Source: Dehalococcoidales bacterium (GTDB lineage Bacteria; Chloroflexota; Dehalococcoidia; E44-bin15). From it: 5,096 nt of DNA. The first letter of the stretch is position 1. Each line of letters opens with the position of its first letter. The stretch spans positions 1 to 5,096 of the forward strand of contig JAAXQM010000110.1 in the NCBI GenBank assembly GCA_012974295.1, in the 5' to 3' direction. A model generated the notes under the pieces. The model saw only the letters and a program-made list of their open reading frames with translations. It was not told the origin of the DNA and searched no databases. The position numbers were made by a program, and so were the translations under genes. Below are positions 1 to 5,096 of the stretch, one piece after another.

Positions 1-72
1 GGTATATCCAAAACACTTGCTGCAATCGATGCCACAGTATGCCATTAGGGCATCGGGTTTTGTTTCTGGCAT
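1..72 (-). CDS. DUF3795-like cysteine-rich protein, N-terminal fragment
   Basis: Only the first 24 codons are inside the window; the gene runs off the left edge without a stop. The visible peptide starts MPETKPDALMAYCGIDCSKC and continues FGYT. The pattern A-Y-C-G-(I/L)-D-C-x-x-C-x-x-Y is the hallmark N-terminus of the DUF3795 family, small proteins with several conserved cysteines that probably bind a metal; their function is not established. The ATG at 72 is preferred because AGGAGG (82-87) lies 9 nt upstream, whereas the second in-frame ATG (codon 10, at 45) has no ribosome binding site. It follows the 45-residue membrane ORF by 32 nt on the same strand, so it may be the tail of the same transcript. 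No link to amino acid synthesis is known. The family call rests on one short motif and is moderately sure. Confidence 0.6.
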   Translation of the reverse strand, partial: MPETKPDALMAYCGIDCSKCFGYT

Positions 73-81
73 GTTTCTGCT

Positions 82-87
82 CCTCCT
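82..87 (-). promoter_or_regulatory. Ribosome binding site of the DUF3795-like gene
   Basis: A perfect AGGAGG, extended to AGGAGGAG down to position 80, sits 9 nt before the ATG at 72. It is the strongest Shine-Dalgarno sequence in the left part of the window and decides the start of the truncated gene. Confidence 0.7.
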
Positions 88-104
88 CTACCACCGGGAG
101 AATA

Positions 105-242
105 CTAGGTAGTAAGCAGTACAACAACGGTTATTGCGAGGGCGGCGAGGCTGCAGGACAGGCTCACCAGGACCAATGCTAGGAGCATTTTGATATTTCG
201 TTCCATACCTTCAATGCGGCGCTCCATCTCTTCCTCAGGCAT
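105..242 (-). CDS. Small single-span membrane protein, 45 aa, function unknown
   Basis: I do not recognise this gene. It reads ATG to TAG with 45 residues. The N-terminal half (residues 1-18) is highly charged, with PEEEMERRIEGMERNIK, and could form a short amphipathic helix. Residues about 19-43 are an unbroken hydrophobic stretch of Leu, Val, Ala, Ile, Ser and one Cys (C30), long enough for one membrane span, and the chain ends in two Thr. The arginines and lysine before the span suggest a cytoplasmic N-terminus by the positive-inside rule (inference). It begins 11 nt after the leuA stop with its own GAGAGG ribosome binding site 6 nt before the ATG, so it is likely co-transcribed with leuA. 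The start signal, clean stop and coherent membrane topology argue that it is real; its short length is the main reason for doubt. Confidence 0.6.
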   Translation of the reverse strand: MPEEEMERRIEGMERNIKMLLALVLVSLSCSLAALAITVVVLLTT

Positions 243-248
243 GTTAAA

Positions 249-254
249 CCTCTC
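249..254 (-). promoter_or_regulatory. Ribosome binding site of the 45-aa membrane ORF
   Basis: GAGAGG lies 6 nt before the ATG at 242. Its first G is the last base of the leuA stop codon. This placement supports translation of the small ORF directly after leuA. Confidence 0.55.
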
Positions 255-1771
255 TACTCTTTGCCCTTCGCCGCCAGAAGTCGATTCAATGCGTTCATGT
301 AGGCTTTAGCTGAGGCAACGATAATATCGGTGGCAGCACCACGACCGGTGTAAACGCTCCCCTCGCTCTCGATCCTGATAGTGACCTCGCCAATAGCATC
401 TATACCCTCGGTGATCGACGTGACGCTGAACTCAGTGAGGGTATTGGGCACGCGAACCAGGCGATTGATCGCCTGATAGACGGCATCCACCGGTCCAGTA
501 CCTAGTGCAGCATCTGCCAGCACCGTGCCATCCGGGGCAATGAGCTTCACCGAGGCTGTTGGAACGCTCTTATCTCCACAGGAGACCTGCACTTGCTCCA
601 GATGATAAGCTTCCGAGGTCGTTCGCAACCCCTCCGCTACCAGGGACTCAAGGTCGCGGTTGGTGACCTCCTTCTTCTTATCGGCAAGCTCCTTGAAGGC
701 AGAGAAGGCACGATCGAGATCTTCACCACTGAGGCTATAGCCCAGTTCCTCCAGTCTGGTTTTAAGAGCGTGGCGCCCGCTGTGCTTACCCATCACCAGG
801 GTACTTGAAGACAACCCGATCGTGCGGGCATCCATAATCTCGTAAGTAGTACGTTCCTTAATGACGCCATCCTGATGAATCCCCGACTCATGGCGGAAAG
901 CATTGGCCCCCACGATAGCTTTATTGGGGGGTATAGAGAAACCGGTGAGCTCACTCACCAGACGACTGATCTTGTAAATCCGGGTGGTATCGATATTCGT
1001 GGTCAGATTAAAGAAGTCCTTGCGGGTGCTCAGCGCCATCACTATCTCTTCCATCGACGCATTACCCGCTCTCTCGCCAATACCGTTAACGGTGCATTCC
1101 ACCTGGCGGGCGCCAGAAGCAAGCGCGGTCAGGCTGTTTGCCACCGCAAGACCGAGGTCATCATGGCAGTGAACGCTGATTACCGCCTTGTGAATATTGG
1201 GTACATGCTCAAAGATACCTGTGATTAGCCTGCCGAATTCCTCGGGAGTAGTGTAGCCCACGGTATCGGGAATATTGACCGTGGTAGCTCCCGCATCGAT
1301 CACCGCCTCGGCTATTTGATAGATGAACTCGGGACTGGTGCGCGTAGCATCCATCGGGGAGAATTCCACATCCTCCACATGCCCCTTCGCACGAGCAACC
1401 ATCTCGCAAGCCAATGCGAGCATCTCAGCCTTTCCCTTTCTCAATTGATAGGTAAGATGGATGTCCGAGCTGGAAAGGAACACATGAATGCGGGGTTGCT
1501 TCGCCTTTTTTATCGCCTCCCATGCACGGTCAATCGCATCGGCATCGGCATGGGCCAGGGCACAGATTGCCGACCCTTTCACCTCCTCTGCTATAAGGCG
1601 CACCGCCTCGAAGTCTCCCTGCGAGGCAACAGGGAAACCGGCCTCGATGACATCGACGCCGAGTTTTTCCAGTTGCCGGGCGATCTCAAGCTTCTCCTCG
1701 ATATTAAGGGTGGCTCCCGGTGCCTGCTCCCCATCACGAAGCGTGGTATCGAAAATGATCACCCGATCCAC
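254..1771 (-). CDS. leuA: 2-isopropylmalate synthase
   Basis: LeuA condenses acetyl-CoA with 2-ketoisovalerate to give 2-isopropylmalate, the first committed step of leucine synthesis, in the cytoplasm. Numbered from the GTG start (505 residues, normal for the long bacterial LeuA), the TIM-barrel HMGL domain opens with FDTTLRDGEQ at 7-16. HCHDDLGLA (201 onward) supplies two metal-ligand histidines and NGIGERAGN is at 229-237; with D8 and N237 the divalent metal site is complete. HESGIHQDG follows at 294. The C-terminal part (about 358-500) matches the LeuA allosteric domain that binds leucine, so feedback inhibition is expected. The GTG at 1771 is chosen because GGGGAG lies 5 nt upstream and the protein then starts MDRVIIFDTTLRD, like its relatives. 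An ATG at 1792 is in frame and adds seven residues (512 total), but no ribosome binding site precedes it. Homocitrate or citramalate synthase is less likely given length and context. Confidence 0.95.
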   Translation of the reverse strand: MDRVIIFDTTLRDGEQAPGATLNIEEKLEIARQLEKLGVDVIEAGFPVASQGDFEAVRLIAEEVKGSAICALAHADADAIDRAWEAIKKAKQPRIHVFLSSSDIHLTYQLRKGKAEMLALACEMVARAKGHVEDVEFSPMDATRTSPEFIYQIAEAVIDAGATTVNIPDTVGYTTPEEFGRLITGIFEHVPNIHKAVISVHCHDDLGLAVANSLTALASGARQVECTVNGIGERAGNASMEEIVMALSTRKDFFNLTTNIDTTRIYKISRLVSELTGFSIPPNKAIVGANAFRHESGIHQDGVIKERTTYEIMDARTIGLSSSTLVMGKHSGRHALKTRLEELGYSLSGEDLDRAFSAFKELADKKKEVTNRDLESLVAEGLRTTSEAYHLEQVQVSCGDKSVPTASVKLIAPDGTVLADAALGTGPVDAVYQAINRLVRVPNTLTEFSVTSITEGIDAIGEVTIRIESEGSVYTGRGAATDIIVASAKAYMNALNRLLAAKGKE

Positions 1772-1776
1772 TTTTA

Positions 1777-1783
1777 CTCCCCT
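1777..1783 (-). promoter_or_regulatory. Ribosome binding site favouring the GTG start of leuA
   Basis: AGGGGAG lies 5 nt before the GTG at 1771. The alternative ATG at 1792 is preceded by AAAGTAAATCTCG, which has no Shine-Dalgarno match. If the ATG were used, this motif would instead encode part of the seven extra residues (KRGV). Confidence 0.6.
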
Positions 1784-1798
1784 TTTACCCATCGAGAT

Positions 1799-2791
1799 TT
1801 ACTTTTTTAGCCAGGGCATCATCGCCCTGAGTTTTTTACCTACCTCTTCGATTTCGTGCTCCGACTCATGGCGACGGGAGGCGTTAAAGCTGGGTCGTCC
1901 CGCCTGATTCTCCAATATCCATTCGCGGGCGAAGGTGCCATCCTGAATCTCGCCGAGGATCTGCTCCATTTCCTCCCGTGCGCAATCATCGATGACTCTT
2001 GGCCCCCTGGTGTAATCGCCATATTCCGCAGTATCGCTTACTGAATATCGCATATAGGAAAAGCCACCCTGGTATATTAGGTCTACGATAAGCTTCAGCT
2101 CGTGGCACACCTCAAAGTATGCGATCTCCGGTTGATAGCCAGCATCTACCAGGGTCTCGAAGCCAGTCTTAATTAGGGATGTGACACCGCCACAGAGCAC
2201 TGTCTGCTCACCAAAGAGGTCGGTCTCAGTCTCCTCGGCGAAAGTAGTCTCCAGCACTCCCGCCCTCGTACATCCGATGCCCTTTGCATACGCCAGTGCC
2301 ATCTCCTTCGCTTTACCCGAAGCATCCTGATGGACAGCAATCAGCGCCGGTGGACATGAGCCCTCGGTATACAGGCGACGCAGCATGTGGCCCGGGCTCT
2401 TAGGGGCGATCATGGTCACATCTACTTTCGGGGGTGGGATAATCTGGTTATAGTGGATGTTAAAGCCATGAGCGAACATCAGCATATCACCCTTTTTCAG
2501 GTTCTTCTCGATAGAGCTGTTGTAAACCTCTTTTTGCAATTGATCGGGGACAAGCATCATGACAATGTCCGCGGCTTTGGCCACCTCATCAGCACTGGCC
2601 ACCTTGAGACCTACCTTGACAGCGGCTTTCCACGGCTCGCTATTCTTTAGCTCGCCCACCATCACCTGGCATCCGCTATCGGTGAGGTTCTGAGCATGGG
2701 CATGACCCTGGCTACCGAAGCCGATTATACCTATAGTCTTATTCTTGATCAGATCCAGCTTCGCGTCCTTGTCATAGTATATTTTCGCCAT
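1799..2791 (-). CDS. ilvC: Ketol-acid reductoisomerase (class I)
   Basis: IlvC moves the alkyl group of 2-acetolactate (or 2-aceto-2-hydroxybutyrate) and reduces the product with a nicotinamide cofactor, using two Mg2+ ions. At 330 residues it is the short class I form. The Rossmann domain has GFGSQG at 24-29, followed by H108 in AHGFNIHY and K131 in APKSPGH. The all-helical C-terminal domain has the metal ligands D191 and E195 (DLFGEQ), E227 and E231 (FEVCHELK), and S252 (YSVSDTAEYGD), so the active site is intact. The cofactor loop after strand 2 reads GELKNSEPW at 46-54. It has Leu at 48 and Pro at 53 where NADPH-dependent relatives usually carry Arg and Ser, so cofactor preference may differ (inference). 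The ATG has GGAGG (2796-2800) four nt upstream, and ilvN ends 9 nt before it. Confidence 0.97.
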   Translation of the reverse strand: MAKIYYDKDAKLDLIKNKTIGIIGFGSQGHAHAQNLTDSGCQVMVGELKNSEPWKAAVKVGLKVASADEVAKAADIVMMLVPDQLQKEVYNSSIEKNLKKGDMLMFAHGFNIHYNQIIPPPKVDVTMIAPKSPGHMLRRLYTEGSCPPALIAVHQDASGKAKEMALAYAKGIGCTRAGVLETTFAEETETDLFGEQTVLCGGVTSLIKTGFETLVDAGYQPEIAYFEVCHELKLIVDLIYQGGFSYMRYSVSDTAEYGDYTRGPRVIDDCAREEMEQILGEIQDGTFAREWILENQAGRPSFNASRRHESEHEIEEVGKKLRAMMPWLKK

Positions 2792-2800
2792 AATTCCTCC

Positions 2801-3370
2801 TTATAGATTTGATAAATCGCTAATGCCTTTCTTCTTTCTGTAACTGGCTGTCTTTCTCGATGGCTTCTCCTCCCCCACCGATATTGGGCCAGCCATCCCC
2901 CGCGTCATAGCAATTCTTCCGGTGCGAGCGACCTCGCTAATACCGAAACCTTTGAGCAAACGAAGCAGTGACTCCAGCTTGTCCTCGTCACCGCTCACCT
3001 CCACTACCACTGAATCTGCAGCCACATCCACAATGTTAGCCCTAAAGATGTCCACAATCTGAATTATCTCGCTCCTTGTAGTTGGGGTGGCCTTAATTCT
3101 AACCAGCGCCAATTCCCGTGCCACCATACTATCTTCAGTGATATCTGTAACCTTAACCACATCGATTAGCTTATCGAGCTGTTTTCTGACCTGCTCCACT
3201 GAGACTGTAGAGCCATCGACTACAATCGTCATCCTGGAAAGTCCTGCCACTTCAGTATGCCCCACAGCAATGCTCTCAATATTGAAGCCACGCCTGCGAA
3301 AAAGGCTGGCAACCCGGTTCAGCACGCCTGGCCTGTTTTCTACCATGGCTATTAAGGTATGTTTGGCCAT
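2801..3370 (-). CDS. ilvN: Acetolactate synthase small (regulatory) subunit
   Basis: This subunit binds the catalytic IlvB protein, raises its activity and confers feedback inhibition by valine. The N-terminal ACT domain spans about residues 4-78, with ENRPGVLNRVASLFRRRGFN at 11-30. G15 and N30 line up with G14 and N29 of E. coli IlvH, positions needed for valine binding, so feedback control is likely kept. The second conserved domain covers about 83-157 and ends in the usual RIAMTRG. After it comes a tail of about 30 residues rich in Lys and Arg (SRKTASYRKKK), which makes the protein 189 residues against roughly 160-175 in many relatives. Its ATG shares one base with the ilvB stop (TAATG), the classic layout for balanced production of the two subunits. 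The symbol ilvN is used; ilvH would be equally valid. Confidence 0.95.
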   Translation of the reverse strand: MAKHTLIAMVENRPGVLNRVASLFRRRGFNIESIAVGHTEVAGLSRMTIVVDGSTVSVEQVRKQLDKLIDVVKVTDITEDSMVARELALVRIKATPTTRSEIIQIVDIFRANIVDVAADSVVVEVSGDEDKLESLLRLLKGFGISEVARTGRIAMTRGMAGPISVGEEKPSRKTASYRKKKGISDLSNL

Positions 3371-4773
3371 TACTTTACTCTAACCTCCTCCCTAGGACAC
3401 TCCACGATATCGCAAAGAGATGCACCTGGCGGCACCATCGGGTAAACGTTTTCCTCAGGCTCAACCTGAAAGTCGATGAGGAAGGGCCCTTCGTATGCCA
3501 TGGCTTTCTCAATAGCACTGGTTACCATTAACTTGTCCGTCACCCTCATGGCAGCAATGCCATATGCCTCGGCAACCTTGACGAAATCTGGGCCGCTGAG
3601 CGGTGTGGCGATATAGCGACGCTCGTAAAAAAGCTCCTGCCACTGCCTCACCATCCCTAAGAAACCGTTATTAAGAATCGCAATCTTGACAGCGAGGTTC
3701 TCCTGAACGATTGTGCCCAACTCTTGAATAGTCATTTGGAAACCACCATCGCCGGCAATGCACCAGACGGTATCGTTAGGGGAGCCCACCTTGGCCCCCA
3801 TGGCAGCGGGGAGCTCAAACCCCATCGGCCCCAGGCCACCGGCTGAGACGAGGGTATTGGGCTTGTTATATTGGAAATATTGAGCGGACCACATCTGATG
3901 CTGTCCTACACCGGTGACAATAATTGCATCCCCCTTGGTAATCTCGGAGATCTGTCGCACTATATACTGAGGAAGAAGACTGTCCGTATCCCTAATCACC
4001 GTTGAGGGGTGTTCTCTTTCCCACTCCTGTATCCGGGAAACCCACTCAACGTGGTTCTTGGAATCGACCACCTTATTTAGCGCCCTGAGCACATTCTTCA
4101 CATCTCCGACAATGGGTACATCTACCTTCACATTTTTCCCGATCTCAGCGGGATCGATATCAATATGTATGACACGGGCATGAGGAGCAAAGGTCGATAC
4201 CTTGGACGTAGCCCGGTCATCAAACCGCATCCCGATTGCAATAACGAGATCCGCAGCATCCAATGCCAGGTTGACATGGGCAAGGCCATGCATCCCCAAC
4301 ATACCAAGGCTTAACAGGTGTGACCGTGGAAAGCAGCCGAGCCCTAAGAGGGTATTTACCACCGGTATTTGAGCCTTTTCCGCCAGCTCTCTGAGCTCTG
4401 TAATGGGTAGGGTAATTCCAGTGATATCGATTTCCTGAAAAGCATCCTTTCCGATAAAGGGCCTGGATACCTGTCCGGTGATGGCCACCATAGGCGCTGA
4501 ATCCAAATAGGCGTTGGCAATCCCCGTAACTAAATTGGTGGCCCCGGGGCCCGATGTGGCTAAACATACCCCTACCTTACCCGACACCCGGGCGTAGCTG
4601 TCAGCTGCGTGTGCTGCGCCCTGTTCATGGCGAACCAGGATATGGCGGAGCTGTGGATAGTTAGGCAGAGCGTCGTAAAAGGGCAATAGCGCCCCCCCAG
4701 GAAAGCCAAATATAACCTCTACTCCCTCCTTCACAAGGCTTTCACAAAGAATCTGTGCTCCGTTTAATTTCAT
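3370..4773 (-). CDS. ilvB: Acetolactate synthase large (catalytic) subunit, internally deleted
   Basis: IlvB is the thiamine-diphosphate enzyme that joins two pyruvates, or pyruvate and 2-ketobutyrate, at the start of valine and isoleucine synthesis. The N-terminal Pyr domain is clear, with FGFPGGA near 22-28, catalytic E50 in RHEQGAAHA, and SGPGATNLVTG at 74-84. The C-terminal PP domain has GDGGFQMTIQEL at 341-352 and NN at 368-369, the full thiamine-diphosphate/Mg motif. The protein is only 467 residues against about 550-575. The shortfall falls at one point: ITLPIT (120-125) runs straight into ELRELAEKAQIPV (126 onward). Compared with E. coli IlvI, about 98 residues are missing there, including the GRPGPV-x-x-D-x-PKD segment at the end of the Pyr domain and the start of the central domain. 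The frame is kept. As written it probably cannot fold normally. The ATG follows a G-rich ribosome binding site (4778-4783) that overlaps the ilvD stop. Confidence 0.9.
   Translation of the reverse strand: MKLNGAQILCESLVKEGVEVIFGFPGGALLPFYDALPNYPQLRHILVRHEQGAAHAADSYARVSGKVGVCLATSGPGATNLVTGIANAYLDSAPMVAITGQVSRPFIGKDAFQEIDITGITLPITELRELAEKAQIPVVNTLLGLGCFPRSHLLSLGMLGMHGLAHVNLALDAADLVIAIGMRFDDRATSKVSTFAPHARVIHIDIDPAEIGKNVKVDVPIVGDVKNVLRALNKVVDSKNHVEWVSRIQEWEREHPSTVIRDTDSLLPQYIVRQISEITKGDAIIVTGVGQHQMWSAQYFQYNKPNTLVSAGGLGPMGFELPAAMGAKVGSPNDTVWCIAGDGGFQMTIQELGTIVQENLAVKIAILNNGFLGMVRQWQELFYERRYIATPLSGPDFVKVAEAYGIAAMRVTDKLMVTSAIEKAMAYEGPFLIDFQVEPEENVYPMVPPGASLCDIVECPREEVRVK
3384..3390 (-). promoter_or_regulatory. 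Ribosome binding site of ilvN inside the end of ilvB
   Basis: GAGGAGG lies within the last codons of ilvB (those for R-E-E-V), 13 nt before the ilvN ATG. The motif is strong but the spacing is longer than usual. With the TAATG stop/start overlap, this suggests that ribosomes ending ilvB restart on ilvN. Confidence 0.55.
4385..4401 (-). other. Junction of the missing ilvB segment, with a small inverted repeat
   Basis: Codon 125 (ACA, 4399-4401) is the last residue of the conserved ITLPIT block, and codon 126 (GAG, 4396-4398) begins the block that normally lies about 98 residues later. Directly at this point is a perfect 5-bp inverted repeat with a 3-nt loop, AGCTC-AGA-GAGCT (4385-4397). AGAGCT also occurs twice as a short direct repeat. 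Such short repeats are compatible with a deletion or with template switching during amplification, but conserved codons for E-L-R-E-L could also produce them by chance. Confidence 0.6.
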
Positions 4774-4781
4774 ACTTCCCC

Positions 4782-5077
4782 CTATTTCTCGAAAACCGCA
4801 CCTTTACCTGCTGATGTAACCCGCTCAGCATAGCGGGAAAGATAGCCTGTCTTAATATTGGATTCAAATTCTGGAAGCTGGGAAAGCCGCCCTTTTATTT
4901 CTTCGTCGCTCAAGTCAACATCGATCCTGTGCTCAGGAATGTCAATGACAATCGTATCGCCTTCTTTTACGGCAGCTAGTGGCCCTCCCGAGGCTGCCTC
5001 AGGGGAGATATGACCTATTGCAGCTCCTTTTGTCGCCCCGGAAAAGCGTCCGTCTGTAATCAGCGCCACCTTATCAC
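4782..5077 (-). CDS. ilvD: Dihydroxy-acid dehydratase, C-terminal fragment
   Basis: IlvD is an iron-sulfur enzyme that dehydrates 2,3-dihydroxy acids to 2-keto acids in the third common step of valine and isoleucine synthesis. About 98 codons of the C-terminal end are present, against roughly 555 for the whole protein. The fragment begins with the signature DKVALITDGRFSGAT; the serine of GRFSG is the proposed catalytic base in this family. GHISPEAASGGP follows, then the usual ending RYAERVTSAGKGAVFEK. The reading frame continues past the apparent GTG start at 5069: codons for Asp and Lys lie just upstream and match the family, so that GTG codes for an internal Val. The gene is cut by sequencing adapter from 5078 on, and an in-frame TAA inside the adapter (5085-5087) is not real. 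The iron-sulfur cysteines lie in the missing part. ilvB starts 8 nt after its stop. Confidence 0.95.
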
Positions 5078-5096
5078 CTGTCTCTTATACACATCT
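5078..5096 (+). other. Tn5/Nextera mosaic-end adapter remnant (not genomic)
   Basis: The last 19 bases, CTGTCTCTTATACACATCT, are an exact match to the reverse complement of the Tn5 mosaic end AGATGTGTATAAGAGACAG used in tagmentation libraries. The match is complete and flush with the sequence end, so this is adapter read-through left at a contig end and not a transposon in the organism. Base 5078 (C) could be genomic or adapter. The remnant interrupts ilvD and puts a false stop in its frame. Confidence 0.97.

Noticed and set aside
81..104. Possible terminator hairpin between the 45-aa ORF and the DUF3795-like gene (CTCCC ... GGAGG)
   Set aside because: Pairing is only four to five bases, there is no T-run after it on the minus strand, and the right arm is the ribosome binding site itself.
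593..1228. Other plus-strand frames opposite leuA (71, 117 and 62 aa)
   Set aside because: Same reasoning: no domain, no ribosome binding site of note, and conserved leuA occupies the other strand.
1316..1907. Long plus-strand open frames opposite leuA and ilvC (164 and 139 aa)
   Set aside because: They lie fully opposite strongly conserved genes, overlap each other in different frames, and their products show no recognisable domain. They look like by-products of codon bias.
4220..4567. 115-aa minus-strand frame inside ilvB
   Set aside because: It is an alternative frame within ilvB; the ilvB frame carries all the conserved motifs. It is not evidence of a frameshift, because ilvB stays open throughout.
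4692..4698. Run of seven C bases in ilvB as a possible frameshift site
   Set aside because: The frame reads correctly through it (the PGGALLPFY region), so there is no sign of an indel or of programmed slippage.
3370..4773. Another thiamine-diphosphate enzyme (glyoxylate carboligase, pyruvate oxidase) instead of IlvB
   Set aside because: The adjacent ilvN, the ilvD/ilvC context and the AHAS-type motifs all point to the AHAS large subunit; the short length is explained by a single gap.
4774..4781. Attenuator, T-box or other leader control within the cluster
   Set aside because: No intergenic gap exceeds 32 nt, so there is no room for such a leader; any would lie upstream of ilvD, outside the window.
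5078..5096. End of a real Tn5-like transposon
   Set aside because: Only the exact 19-base mosaic end is present, flush with the sequence end, with no IS50 sequence next to it; library adapter is the simpler explanation.

Overview
The window holds one tightly packed gene cluster, all on the minus strand. It encodes most of the branched-chain amino acid (valine, isoleucine, leucine) biosynthetic pathway. In transcription order, from the right edge to the left: ilvD (3' end only), ilvB, ilvN, ilvC, leuA, an unrecognised 45-residue single-span membrane protein, and the first 24 codons of a DUF3795-like cysteine-rich protein. The junctions are short: 8 nt, a 1-nt overlap, 9 nt, 6 or 27 nt depending on the leuA start, 11 nt and 32 nt. 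There is no gap long enough for an obvious internal promoter, so this looks like one transcript whose promoter lies upstream of ilvD, outside the window.

The gene order ilvD-ilvB-ilvN-ilvC-leuA and the protein sequences (for example the IlvB stretch GKDAFQE-IDITGITLPIT and the class I ketol-acid reductoisomerase) look like an anaerobic bacterium of the Chloroflexota, class Dehalococcoidia, probably from a metagenome or single-cell assembly. This is an impression from sequence memory, not a database result. GC content is moderate by eye.

Pathway logic: IlvB/IlvN (acetohydroxyacid synthase) makes 2-acetolactate or 2-aceto-2-hydroxybutyrate. IlvC isomerises and reduces these, and IlvD dehydrates the diols to 2-keto acids. 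LeuA diverts 2-ketoisovalerate into leucine synthesis. The usual next genes (leuC, leuD, leuB) do not follow leuA here.

Two points change how the window should be read. First, the right end (5078-5096) is not genomic: it is the 19-bp Tn5/Nextera mosaic-end adapter. It cuts off ilvD and creates a false in-frame stop. Second, IlvB is only 467 residues. About 98 residues present in every normal large subunit are missing at one sharp in-frame junction (near 4398/4399), so the copy as written is either broken, an assembly or amplification artefact, or a strange natural variant. Smaller points are an unusual cofactor-specificity loop in IlvC, a better-supported GTG start for leuA, and the small membrane ORF. 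I saw no RNA gene, CRISPR array, insertion sequence or convincing terminator. I saw no wholly new biological system.
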